The position numbers were made by a program, and so were the translations under genes. A stretch of DNA of 64,000 bases from Thermoplasmatota archaeon (GTDB taxonomy: Archaea; Thermoplasmatota; E2; UBA202; JdFR-43). The notes under the pieces were generated by a model. It was not told the origin of the DNA. It saw only the letters and a program-made list of their open reading frames with translations, and made no database searches. This document shows, piece by piece, positions 28,015 to 36,602 of the stretch (its first letter is position 1; the number at the start of each line of letters is the position of its first letter). The DNA lies in contig JAPDJT010000001.1 of NCBI GenBank assembly GCA_029258955.1, forward strand, positions 1 to 64,000. Reading direction: 5' to 3'.

Positions 28015-29946
28015 ATGGGGAGGAAAATGGAGAAAATATTGCCTGTAATATTGGCTATTGGGTTGATTTTAGGTAGTGTTACAGTAGGCAATGAAAAATT
28101 CGCAACAAACGCAATGAAAAAATCGGAGATAGAGGCAATAAAGCTTGGAGACATTGAAATAAAAGAAAATGAGGAATACGTCAATGTGATCATGGACAAT
28201 GCATATTACTTGCATGAAACTGGCAAACCAATGCTACCATACTATGTAAAAGTATATTATTTCCCATTAGGTAGCAAAGTTAGCATAGAATGTGAGCCAA
28301 AGAACATTGAAACAATGAAAATAGACAAAGAAGTAGTTGTTGCTGAGCCTCCAAAACCAAAGGGAATGAAAGAAATAAAAATTGAGAAAATTCAGCCATT
28401 GAGGGAAACTTATCCAGCTACATGGTATAGCTACCATCTTGGCGGGGGGCTTGTTAACGGAAAAAGAGTTACAATATTAGTTTTGCATTTATATCCAGTA
28501 AGATATAATGCCGATAAAAAAGAGCTAATGATTGCAAATGAATTTGATGTAAAGATAAATTACATAGAACCAAAGAAATTTATTGTGAGTAATGATGAAT
28601 ATGATTTAGTGATTATATGTCCGGAAGAATGGAGAGAAGCGATACAACCATTGGTAGAGCATAAAGAAAATCATGGAATAAGAACTTATGTTGAAACTGT
28701 AGAAAATATATATGCAACATATGAAGGAAGGGATGGTGCAGAAAAAGTGAAATATTTCATTAAAGACATGATTGAGCAATATGGAATAAAATACGTTTTG
28801 CTCATAGGTGGCAAGAAATCATATTTTGTTGGCAACTGGGGACATGATGGACCATTGCATCACGATGATAGCTTGTGGTATTGCCCAGTAAGATATGTAG
28901 CATTAGATGACATGGCTGAACATGGATATATTAGCGACTTGTATTTTGCTGACATATACGATGCAAACGGAAACTTTTCAACATGGGATACAAACAACAA
29001 TGGAATATATGGAGAGTGGAGGCTTCAAGGGAAGGATATTTTAGATTTATATCCGGATGTTTATGTAGGTAGGCTTGCTTGCAGGAGCTTAAAAGAACTC
29101 CAAAATGTCATGGATAAAATAATTAGCTATGAAAGTAGAAGTGTAAGAAATGAAGATTGGTTCAAAAGAATGCTTCTTGTAGGAGGAGATACTTTTGATG
29201 ATGCACAAAATATTTGTGAGGGAGAGGTATCAACAGACTGGTTCTATGAGCATTATATGGCTGATAAATTTGAAAAAGTTAGCTTATATGTTTCAGATGG
29301 AACTCTTACATTTGGCTATACGGAGCCAAACAAAATTGCAGGAAGATTTGCATGGATAAATGTAATAAAAACATTTAGTGAGGGATGTGGAATGGCTGTT
29401 TTCGATGGACACGGAAGTCCAACAGCATGGGCAACCCATTTCCAAGGATATGCAAGTCATAGTGACCCATGGGTAAATGGATTAATGACATATAACATGG
29501 ATTTGCTTAGCAATAATGACATGCTTCCCGTAGTTGTTATAGGGGGCTGTCATAACAGCGAATTCAATATAAGTTTATTTGATGATTTCAAAAATCCATG
29601 GACATATCAGCCAACATACGAATGCTTCAGCTGGCATTTGGTGAAAATGGCAAAGAAAGGAGCTATTGCAACAATAGGTAATACAGGTTTAGGTTATGGA
29701 GCAGAGGGAGGAGATAGAAATGGAAATGGAATTCCAGATTGCGTTGAATACAATGGAGGGTACATTGAAGACAGATTTTACTATGCATATGGAAAACTTG
29801 GTAAAGATGTACTTGGTGAGACATGGGGAACAGCAATAACAGAGTTCTTAAATGTATATCCAGGAATGAAAGATAGAATAGACTGTAAGACAGTTGAAGA
29901 GTGGGTATTGTTGGGGGACCCAACTTTAAAGATAGGAGGTTACTAA
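28015..29946 (+). CDS. Secreted C25 (gingipain-like) cysteine peptidase
   Basis: About 643 residues with a signal peptide (MGRKMEKILPVILAIGLILG). An N-terminal propeptide/beta region leads to the C25 core from NDEYDLVIICPEEWREAIQP. The catalytic pair is visible as His466 in VFDGHGSPTAWATH and Cys512 in VVIGGCHNSEF. It shares WDTNNNGIYGEW and the C-terminal GDPTLKIGGY with the peptidase at 38239, so the two are close paralogues. A TATA-like AGTTATATC at ~27988 lies 24-27 nt before ATG 28015, which fits the leaderless pattern; ATG 28027 preceded by GGGGAGG is an alternative. No anchor was seen, so it is probably released. Confidence 0.87.
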   Translation: MGRKMEKILPVILAIGLILGSVTVGNEKFATNAMKKSEIEAIKLGDIEIKENEEYVNVIMDNAYYLHETGKPMLPYYVKVYYFPLGSKVSIECEPKNIETMKIDKEVVVAEPPKPKGMKEIKIEKIQPLRETYPATWYSYHLGGGLVNGKRVTILVLHLYPVRYNADKKELMIANEFDVKINYIEPKKFIVSNDEYDLVIICPEEWREAIQPLVEHKENHGIRTYVETVENIYATYEGRDGAEKVKYFIKDMIEQYGIKYVLLIGGKKSYFVGNWGHDGPLHHDDSLWYCPVRYVALDDMAEHGYISDLYFADIYDANGNFSTWDTNNNGIYGEWRLQGKDILDLYPDVYVGRLACRSLKELQNVMDKIISYESRSVRNEDWFKRMLLVGGDTFDDAQNICEGEVSTDWFYEHYMADKFEKVSLYVSDGTLTFGYTEPNKIAGRFAWINVIKTFSEGCGMAVFDGHGSPTAWATHFQGYASHSDPWVNGLMTYNMDLLSNNDMLPVVVIGGCHNSEFNISLFDDFKNPWTYQPTYECFSWHLVKMAKKGAIATIGNTGLGYGAEGGDRNGNGIPDCVEYNGGYIEDRFYYAYGKLGKDVLGETWGTAITEFLNVYPGMKDRIDCKTVEEWVLLGDPTLKIGGY

Positions 29947-29957
29947 CCCTCTTCCCT
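29947..29957 (+). terminator. Pyrimidine-tract terminator candidate
   Basis: CCCTCTTCCCT directly after the C25 stop, lying in the short gap before the convergent DUF89 gene. Confidence 0.35.
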
Positions 29958-30824
29958 CTATTTATATAATTTTATTGCGTTTATTCCATTTTTTAAATTC
30001 ATCGACTCTGCGATGCTTTCACATTTTACTCTTAAAAAGTAAGCTATTGGTTTATAATTTGTTTCTGAAAATGCTTCGTAGTTTGCCATTCCTTTGCAAA
30101 TAATAAGATTGGCTTCATTTAATTTCCTTTTCAATTTTTCAGATATTCCATTGAAATCAACACCTACTGCAAATTTTCCAGTTGTTATTATTTCATCAAC
30201 TACTTCATCAAAACCAAGTTTTTTTACATCCTCATATGTTGCATCAGTTAAGATTGGGTATTTTTTACAAACAAGCGTTAGATGTACATCATATTTCTTC
30301 AGTTCTTGGCATACAAGCTTGTCAAAAACAATCTCTCCACAATTATCTGTAAAATATAAAATTTCTCCTTTTAAAAGCTTTTTTACCTCCTCCAAATCAT
30401 CATAATATAAGCCTTGTTTTAAAAGCTCATCAAATTTTGCTTCCAGCTCTTCTGGCTTGGATGCGCTTCCAGCTATTCCAAAATCTATAGAATTTCCAGC
30501 TATTGAGCAAAGAATTGCTGCTTTTAGCTTATCTTCACTTTCCTCAATAAATTTTATTGCTTTTGGCAATATTTTTAATGCAATTTCATTACTCTTTTCT
30601 TTCAATTCTTTATATGGGTCTTTATTTCCAAGCAATTCATAAACTAAACCGTGTATTTGCGTTGCTATCTCTGCAGAGCATTTTCTTTCATCGTATATTT
30701 CTGCCATTTTTTCAACTACTTTCTTCATTACAAACGATAATTTTTTCTCATCTTTTGTTACCAGCTGACTCTCAAAGAGGGCTCTGTTGATTAGGCATGG
30801 CACACATCTTGGCTTCATTTTCAT
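29958..30824 (-). CDS. DUF89 family (ARMT1-like) metal-dependent phosphatase, paralogue A
   Basis: 288 residues. The N-terminal MKPRCVPCLINRALFESQLV with paired Cys, the central AGNSIDFG, LYFTDNCGEIVFDKL with the metal-binding Asp/Asn, and CKGMANYEAFSE are the archaeal DUF89 signature. Members act as damage-control phosphatases on sugar phosphates or phosphometabolites; the substrate here is unknown. A second member lies at 50096. It is divergent from thioredoxin with start codons 50 bp apart and a TATA-like ATTAAAATAC midway. Confidence 0.85.
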   Translation of the reverse strand: MKMKPRCVPCLINRALFESQLVTKDEKKLSFVMKKVVEKMAEIYDERKCSAEIATQIHGLVYELLGNKDPYKELKEKSNEIALKILPKAIKFIEESEDKLKAAILCSIAGNSIDFGIAGSASKPEELEAKFDELLKQGLYYDDLEEVKKLLKGEILYFTDNCGEIVFDKLVCQELKKYDVHLTLVCKKYPILTDATYEDVKKLGFDEVVDEIITTGKFAVGVDFNGISEKLKRKLNEANLIICKGMANYEAFSETNYKPIAYFLRVKCESIAESMNLKNGINAIKLYK

Positions 30825-30844
30825 ATTTTGTGGAATGATAAGGA

Positions 30845-30854
30845 ATTAAAATAC
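30845..30854. promoter_or_regulatory. Possible shared bidirectional TATA box (DUF89 / thioredoxin)
   Basis: ATTAAAATAC is centred ~25 nt from both divergent start codons (30824 minus, 30874 plus), the same geometry as at 21863. Confidence 0.4.
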
Positions 30855-30873
30855 TTTTATATAAGAAACATAT

Positions 30874-31203
30874 ATGGCTATGAAAGAGTTAAACCAAGAA
30901 GAATTTGATGATTTTATTAGGCAGAATAAGATTGCCGTGATAGATTTCTGGGCTCCATGGTGCATGCCCTGCTTAGCTTTGTCTCCTATTCTGAAAGAAT
31001 TGGAAAATGAGTTTGATGGAGTTGCATTTGCAAAGGTGAATGTTGATAGAAATGTTGATTTGGCGAGGCAGTTTGGAATAATGAGCATACCAACCATAAT
31101 AATTTTTGTAGATGGAAAGGAGGCAGATAGGATAATTGGGCTTGTGCCAAAAGAAGAGCTTAGGGAGAGAATATTAACTTATAGTGGTAGTTTTTCTCCA
31201 TAG
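30874..31203 (+). CDS. Thioredoxin
   Basis: 109 residues, a single thioredoxin fold with redox site FWAPWCMPC (Cys-Met-Pro-Cys), the cis-Pro loop MSIPTIIIF, and a usual length. Cytosolic dithiol reductant. ATG 30874 and ATG 30880 are both possible. The last 25 bases overlap the convergent acetate transporter gene, so the pair cannot be transcribed at full strength independently. Confidence 0.95.
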   Translation: MAMKELNQEEFDDFIRQNKIAVIDFWAPWCMPCLALSPILKELENEFDGVAFAKVNVDRNVDLARQFGIMSIPTIIIFVDGKEADRIIGLVPKEELRERILTYSGSFSP

Positions 31204-31703
31204 AATTCATTTATTATTTCTGCTGCAGAAACATACCATGCAAGCAATGCACATATTAAGCCAATAGCCCCTCCTATTTTGTGGCTGAAGTCATATATGC
31301 TAGCTAAACCAAGTGCAAAGAAAGTTAGCCAGAGAGTCAAGAAAACTAATGATAAAGCCTTGCTAATTTTCAATGAAGGAATCCACATGTAAAATGTGAA
31401 AATTCCCCATGCTATTAACATTGCCCCAATTTCCTTTGCTGTAAAAAGATAACCCATCTTTTCCATCATTGCAATGAATCCAAAGGAGAGCCAGAAAGCA
31501 CCATATGAAGTAAAAGCTGTGCCTGCAAAATTATTCTCTGCTTTAAAACTCCACATTCCAGCAACAAACTGAGCCAACCCTCCATAAAAGAATGCTAATG
31601 CTACAGCAACAGTAGCCTCAATTATTCCAAGATTTCCTAATGATAAAACAAAAGTTGTCAATGCAAATGCTGCTAAACCCAAAGGGGCTGGATTGAGTTT
31701 CAT
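31179..31703 (-). CDS. Acetate/succinate transporter, GPR1/FUN34/SatP family
   Basis: About 174 residues, six membrane helices. The family signature starts at the N-terminus, NPAPLGLAAFALTTFVLSLG, with the central GGLAQFVAGMWSFKAENNFA and TSYGAFWLSFG. SatP proteins move acetate or succinate with protons. With POR making acetyl-CoA, acetate export or uptake fits a fermentative life. The start at 31703 (MKLNPAPLG) is the family start and has a TATA-like ATATAAAAA at ~31722-31730; the longer frame to 31802 runs into the neighbouring pseudogene. Confidence 0.9.
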   Translation of the reverse strand: MKLNPAPLGLAAFALTTFVLSLGNLGIIEATVAVALAFFYGGLAQFVAGMWSFKAENNFAGTAFTSYGAFWLSFGFIAMMEKMGYLFTAKEIGAMLIAWGIFTFYMWIPSLKISKALSLVFLTLWLTFFALGLASIYDFSHKIGGAIGLICALLAWYVSAAEIINEFYGEKLPL

Positions 31704-31754
31704 GAAAGGAATATAGGAAGAATATAAAAATTTTAGGAAAAATACGAAAGAAAT

Positions 31755-32405
31755 TGTGCCATTGTTGCACAGATTTATAAAGCTTTCTTGTATATTAGGC
31801 AATTACTAGATAAATATGGACTTACAGAATGTGAGAATATTCTTACAGAATGGAATATAGGCATATTAACTCCTCAAAGGGATAAAGATAATGCCAAAAA
31901 TACTGCATTTACAGGCTTGGATTAGATTTGAGCTTATTCACATATGATGGAAAATATAAGCACCCAACATTAGCTTATCTTGCAATGAAATATATGCAAG
32001 AAACACTCATGAGAATTGATTTACCTCCATATAATCTTTCTGATGGAATAACACATATTGCTGGAATTTCCGAAGATAAAACAAACATTTCATTTTAATA
32101 AGCAATTATGAAGGAGGAAACAAAAAATGCAGTATTGAATTCAAAAATTTACCATGGAAAAATTTCACAGTAGCTCACTATCTCATCGATGAAAAACATC
32201 ATTTACAAATTATTGAAAAGCACAGCTGTAATAAATCCTGTACTATAACATTTAATTTAAAAGAAAATAGTATTCATTTTATCTTGTTATCTTGCTAAAG
32301 AAGGTCCTGAAGTAGCAAAAATACCTTTCATATTAAAGCTCCGCATTTTAGACCCATTTGCAAAATTATTAGCTATATTGCTTCTTATCCTTGTATTTTC
32401 ATAGA
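31755..32405 (+). pseudogene. Decayed GH39-like glycoside hydrolase with C-terminal membrane anchor
   Basis: Three frames carry consecutive pieces of one protein. First IRQLLDKYGLTECENILTEW followed by NIGILTPQRDKDNAKNTAFT, the LTEWN motif of GH39-type beta-xylosidases. After a shift near 31920 comes DGKYKHPTLAYLAMKYMQ. After another near 32095 come LISNYEGGNKKCSIEFKNLP and HYLIDEKHH, matching the C-terminal beta domain. After a third near 32295 comes a hydrophobic tail LDPFAKLLAILLLILVFS. The N-terminal catalytic half is missing. It probably was a secreted, membrane-anchored glycosidase. The family call rests on a few motifs. Confidence 0.55.
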
Positions 32406-32416
32406 TACCAATAAAA

Positions 32417-32425
32417 AACTTATAT
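32417..32425 (+). promoter_or_regulatory. TATA box of the 32444 gene
   Basis: AACTTATAT, about 23-25 nt before the ATG at 32444. Confidence 0.4.
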
Positions 32426-32443
32426 GGGATAAATTATAACATT

Positions 32444-33286
32444 ATGAAAAAGCTATTGGCATTGCTTATTGTATTTTTAATTCCGACGACAAACGCATTT
32501 TTTATTAGATCTGATATGAGTTTGGAAGCAGAAGAGCCATCTCCATTGCCATTAAATAAAAAAGTGGTTGTAGAAGCAAATTTAACTTTTAGCTGGGGAT
32601 TTGGAGCAATAATACCATTACCTTTAACAATATATGTTGAAGCAAAAGATGTGCCAGAATGGCTGAGTGTTAGCATAAATCCGAGTCAGATAACTTTGTC
32701 TCCATTTGGATTGTTTGGTGGAGAGGAAAGCAAAACATTGCAAATATATTTGCAAGCAAATGATGAAGTGGATGCTTTTACTCCATATACAATAACAATA
32801 CATGCATATACAAATGGCAGTTTTTTAATTAGAGGAAGCGAAGCAATGGCAAAATTAACTGTTATGGAGGATTTTGTTGATAATGGCCTTTACATTGAAA
32901 TGCCATCTGCAGTAAATATGAGAGTTGGCGAAACGGACACAATAACATTGAACATAACAAATAAATGCAACGCCCCTATCTATCTAGAAGTTTATTTTGA
33001 AAATACAACTGGCTTCAATTTGTCATCAAGAGGAAAAATATCTATAGCATCAAAAGCAACTGAACCATTAACTGTAGATATAAAGGCAGAAAAAGTGGCT
33101 GAAAGCCATGCAATTTTAAAATTTGTATATTATCCAGTTGCAGATTCAACAAGGAAAAATCAAGTAGAAAGAATGCTTCTTCTTTCGAGCAGAGCAAAGC
33201 CAGGCGGAGGAGGAGCAATTGCAATTGGCTTGGTAATCATAATTATTGGAATAATTGCATACATAATATGGAAGAAGAAATTCTAA
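32444..33286 (+). CDS. Membrane-anchored extracellular protein, unrecognised
   Basis: 280 residues: a signal peptide (MKKLLALLIVFLIPTTNAFF), an extracellular beta-rich region in two halves (VVVEANLTFSWGFG, and RVGETDTITLNITNKCNAPI, resembling the NPCBM/NEW3-like or CARDB-like Ig folds), a Gly-rich linker (KPGGGGA) and a C-terminal helix ending in IWKKKF. It should be exposed outside the cell and anchored by the C-terminal helix. No enzymatic motif was seen. Its 3' end overlaps glyA by 19 bp, so the two are co-transcribed although functionally unrelated. Confidence 0.72.
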   Translation: MKKLLALLIVFLIPTTNAFFIRSDMSLEAEEPSPLPLNKKVVVEANLTFSWGFGAIIPLPLTIYVEAKDVPEWLSVSINPSQITLSPFGLFGGEESKTLQIYLQANDEVDAFTPYTITIHAYTNGSFLIRGSEAMAKLTVMEDFVDNGLYIEMPSAVNMRVGETDTITLNITNKCNAPIYLEVYFENTTGFNLSSRGKISIASKATEPLTVDIKAEKVAESHAILKFVYYPVADSTRKNQVERMLLLSSRAKPGGGGAIAIGLVIIIIGIIAYIIWKKKF

Positions 33287-34394
33287 AACTTATCGAAAAG
33301 CATGAAAAACATAGGAGGAGAGGCATTAACTTAATAGCATCTGAAAATGTTCTTTCCAGAGAGGCTTTGAAAGCTTTGCATTGTGACTTGGCAGGAAGAT
33401 ATGGTAGTAATTGGTATGGTGGTAGTAGATATACAGAGGAAATTAAAGAAAAGGTTGAAGAGTTGGCGAAAAAGCTTTTCAACGCAAAATATGCTTTCAT
33501 AACTCCTTTATCTGGAAATATATGTGATTTAGCTGTAATTTTTTCTTTTACTAAACCATTCGATGAAATCGCTGGAATAGCCAAAGAAGATGGAGGATAC
33601 CCCTTAGGGTATGAAAAGTTTGATAGAAGGTTTTATCCATTGCCAGTAAAAGATTATGTTATAAATGCTGAAGAGCTTGAAAAAATAAAGAAAGATTTTC
33701 CTTTAGTCCTTATTGCATCTTCCATCATCCTTTTTCCTCATCCATTAGAAGCTATAGCAAAAAAATTCAGACATAATATAGTATATGATGCCTCACATGT
33801 TCTTGGCTTAATAGCAGGAAAGGAATTCCAAAATCCATTGAAGTATTGCCAAGCAATGATTGGCTCTACTCATAAATCTTTTCCTGACCACAAGGAGGAA
33901 TAATATTGACAAATGATAGCTGGGTGGCAGAAAAGCTCTCAAAATATTTGCTCTTTGATTATGACAAAGGCATTGGCTTAGTTGATAATCCTCATTTAAA
34001 TAGGATAGCTTCCTTAGGCATAGTTATGGAAGAAATGCTAAAAAATGGTAGAGAATATGCAAAGCAAATAATAAAGAATGCAAAATATCTGGCTAAATGT
34101 TTGGATGAATTAGGAGTGCCAATAAAATTTGCTGAAAAAGGATATACAGAAAGCCATCAAATTTTATTAAATTTAGGTGAAGAAACGTTCAATTTCTTTA
34201 AAAAGCTTGAGGAAAATCATATTTTTATTGATTGCATTGGAAGAATTGGAACAGCAGAAGTTACACATATTGGAGTGGGCGAAAAAGAAATGGAAGAAAT
34301 TGCTCACATGATAGCAGATGTATATAAAGGAAAAAATGTAAAAGATAAAGCAATAAAAATAGCAAAAGAATTTTATGAAAAATTCTATGAGTAA
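33268..34394 (+). pseudogene. glyA: Serine hydroxymethyltransferase, broken by a one-base frameshift
   Basis: Two frames together give a near-complete SHMT of about 375 residues. It is a PLP enzyme interconverting serine and glycine with a folate-type C1 carrier. The first frame (33268-33903) has INLIASENVLSREALKAL, RYGSNWYGGSRYTEEI and the PLP-lysine motif GSTHKSFP. There GAC replaces the expected GGA CCA of the Gly-Pro-Gln-Gly-Gly loop: one G appears lost at about 33886. The other frame then continues PQGGIILTNDSWVAEKLSKY to the normal end. No other damage is visible, so a sequencing or assembly error is as likely as true inactivation. Confidence 0.85.
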
Positions 34395-34463
34395 AAATGA
34401 AGTGGTTGTCATGTCATTGGTTTATTGCGTAGAAGAGATTCACTTGGCAATATTCTTTCCATT
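34393..34463 (-). repeat. Dispersed intergenic inverted repeat, copy 7
   Basis: AAAAATGAAGTGGTTGTCAT, then TATTGCG, and ends TGGCAATATTCTTTCCATT; reverse orientation. Confidence 0.5.
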
Positions 34464-34537
34464 CTGATTTTTGACGAGCTTCTGTGGAGTCCCGAAAAAT
34501 ATATAAATAGAATTGATATACTGTGTTAGGTGGTAGC

Positions 34538-35095
34538 ATGCTAATTAATAGCATAATAAGAAAGGGGATGATTATTACTTTAATAGCATTATTAATGGCA
34601 CCAGCAACAACTTCATTTATTTCTAGTAAAATGTCTTACATAGTAGGGGAAGAGAATACAACACAAATTCAAAGAAATGCAACTTCTACCAATGAAATAC
34701 ATGATGATTCTCTAATTAAATTTGAAAGGGTGAATATAGGATGTTTTATATGGGGAAAAGGAAGAATGATGTACGACAAACTATATCTCTTTATAATCGA
34801 TGAATTAAGCAGTAAGCTCCATAAAAATTATCCAAAAATAGCAGAGTTATTGAAAAAAATTCTATATAAGCTAGCAGAGATAGATGAAAAAATACCTGTT
34901 ACAGTTTCACTTTTAGCAGGATTTTGCGGAGGGTCAATGAGGGTTCAGGTTATAGGATTGCTGGGTACATGGGATTTGTATGGAGGAGTAAGCATAATAA
35001 TGATTGGTTTTACAGGTGTATGGACAGAAGACTTTATTCTTGGATATGCGCCATTCGTGGGCTTGGAAATGTATGATCCACACTCTACTTCATGA
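34538..35095 (+). CDS. Secreted protein, unrecognised
   Basis: About 185 residues with a signal peptide (MLINSIIRKGMIITLIALLM, cut near TTS). The mature part is partly helical (LSSKLHKNYPKIAELLKKIL) and ends with a hydrophobic Gly-rich region (VSLLAGFCGGSMRVQVIGLL) and FVGLEMYDPHS. No family recognised. ATG 34538 has an SD-like AGGTGG, and a strong TATA (ATATATAAATAG) lies at about 34498-34510. It stands alone between glyA and the convergent iscS gene. Confidence 0.65.
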   Translation: MLINSIIRKGMIITLIALLMAPATTSFISSKMSYIVGEENTTQIQRNATSTNEIHDDSLIKFERVNIGCFIWGKGRMMYDKLYLFIIDELSSKLHKNYPKIAELLKKILYKLAEIDEKIPVTVSLLAGFCGGSMRVQVIGLLGTWDLYGGVSIIMIGFTGVWTEDFILGYAPFVGLEMYDPHSTS

Positions 35096-35101
35096 TTTTT
35101 T

Positions 35102-36253
35102 TTATTTCTTATGCCACAATGGAGAAATTTTTCTTAACTCTTCTACGACTTGTGGTAATACTTCAAGGAAGTAATCTATTTCCTCTTCGCTATTCTCTCT
35201 TCCTAAGGTTACTCTTAATGAACCATGAGCGTCTTCTGGCTTAATTCCTATAGCAAGCAAAACATGCGAAGCTTGTAGCTTTTTGGAAGAGCATGCAGAG
35301 CCAGTAGATGTTGCTATTCCTTTTGCATCAAGCATCAAAACCAAGCTTTCTCCTTCTATTCCTTTAAAATAAAAGCTTGCATTATTTGGTAATCTTTTTT
35401 CTGGATGTCCCGTTAAATAGCTCTCTTCAATTTTTAACGTTTCCTTTATTATTTTATCTCTTAGCTTTTTCATTTTCTCTGCATCTTCATGCAGTCTTTT
35501 CTTTGCTAACTCACAAGCCTTTGCAAAGCCAACTATACCTGCTATGTTTTCTGTTGAAGATCGCAAACCATATTCATGTCCTCCTCCATGCAAAATCGGC
35601 TCAATTTTTATTCCATGTTTAATAAACAAAGCTCCAACTCCTTTTGGTCCATAAATTTTATGAGAAGACATGGAGAGTAAATCTACATTTAATTTTTTCA
35701 CATCTACTTCAATTTTTCCTACACTTTGAACAGCATCTGTATGAAATGGAATTCCATGTTTTTTCGCAATTTTTCCTATTTCTTCTATTGGCTCAATCGT
35801 CCCAATTTCATTATTTGCATGCATTATTGAAATTAATATTGTATCATCTCTTATTGCTTCTTCAACTTGCTTTGGATCTACAAGTCCATATTTATCTACT
35901 GGCAAATATGTAACATCAAAACCTTTCTTTTCTAAATATTTGCAAGTTTCAAGAACAGCAGGATGCTCTATCTTGCTGGTTATTACATGTCCCTTTCTAT
36001 GCTTATATGCTATACCCTTTATAGCCAGATTATCACTTTCTGTTCCACTTCCAGTAAAAACAATTTCATTGGCATCAGCATTTATTAGCTTTGCAACTTT
36101 TTCCCTGCTTTCCTCCAATGCCTCCCTCGCTTCTCTTCCCCAAGAATGCAAGCTGGATGCATTTCCAAATTTTTTGCTAAAGAATTCCTGCATTGCTTTT
36201 AGAACTTCTTCATCTACAGGTGTTGTTGCAGCATGATCCAAATAAACTCTCAT
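35102..36253 (-). CDS. iscS: Cysteine desulfurase
   Basis: 383 residues, a PLP class V aminotransferase-fold enzyme that takes sulfur from cysteine for Fe-S clusters. It has MRVYLDHAATTPVDEEVLKA, SGTESDNLAIKG, the PLP-lysine motif SSHKIYGPKGVGALF, RSSTENIAG and the catalytic-Cys loop STGSACSSKKLQASHVLLAI. Length and motifs fit NifS/IscS-like enzymes. A 15-bp palindrome abuts the start codon and recurs at nadA. Divergent from the HTH gene (43-bp gap). Sulfur delivery to the NadA cluster is a likely job, by analogy with bacterial nadA/nifS gene pairs. Confidence 0.93.
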   Translation of the reverse strand: MRVYLDHAATTPVDEEVLKAMQEFFSKKFGNASSLHSWGREAREALEESREKVAKLINADANEIVFTGSGTESDNLAIKGIAYKHRKGHVITSKIEHPAVLETCKYLEKKGFDVTYLPVDKYGLVDPKQVEEAIRDDTILISIMHANNEIGTIEPIEEIGKIAKKHGIPFHTDAVQSVGKIEVDVKKLNVDLLSMSSHKIYGPKGVGALFIKHGIKIEPILHGGGHEYGLRSSTENIAGIVGFAKACELAKKRLHEDAEKMKKLRDKIIKETLKIEESYLTGHPEKRLPNNASFYFKGIEGESLVLMLDAKGIATSTGSACSSKKLQASHVLLAIGIKPEDAHGSLRVTLGRENSEEEIDYFLEVLPQVVEELRKISPLWHKK

Positions 36254-36268
36254 TATTACACCGTAATA
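36254..36268. promoter_or_regulatory. Candidate operator: palindrome at the iscS start
   Basis: TATTACACCGTAATA has perfect 6-bp arms with a 3-bp spacer. It directly abuts the iscS start codon (36253, minus) and lies 28 bp upstream of the HTH gene. A near-copy lies at the same position before nadA (37480-37494). Confidence 0.55.
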
Positions 36269-36296
36269 GTTAAAAACATAAAAATCTTTCTCTTTT

Positions 36297-36602
36297 ATGA
36301 AGTTTCCATGCGAAGAAATAGCAAATAAAATTCTTCCTGCTATAAGAGCAGAGATAGCTGTAAAATTATCGAAAGATTATGGACTCAAACAAATAGAAAT
36401 TTCAAAGATTTTAGGCATAACACAGGGAGCAGTGAGTCATTACTTAACCTCTTTTAGAGGAAAAGAAAGGAAAATGCTGAATAAAAATCCTGAAATTAAA
36501 AAATTAATAGATGAAATGACAAAAAAACTTGTTAAAGGAAATTTTGATGGACGAGAATTTTGCTCAATTTGTCAAAAATTAAGAGCTTCTTCCAACCTTT
36601 AA
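36297..36602 (+). CDS. HTH transcriptional regulator (COG2522-like)
   Basis: 101 residues. It opens MKFPCEEIANKILPAIRAEI, then a helix-turn-helix YGLKQIEISKILGITQGAVS followed by HYLTSFRGKER, and closes with FCSICQKLR. The PCE start, LPAIRAEIA, ITQGAVSHYL and terminal CxxC match a family of small archaeal HTH regulators (COG2522 type); the Cys residues could bind metal or a cluster. It lies between divergent iscS and convergent nadA (24-bp overlap with nadA), both carrying the candidate operator, so it is the obvious candidate regulator of both and of itself. Confidence 0.82.
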   Translation: MKFPCEEIANKILPAIRAEIAVKLSKDYGLKQIEISKILGITQGAVSHYLTSFRGKERKMLNKNPEIKKLIDEMTKKLVKGNFDGREFCSICQKLRASSNL

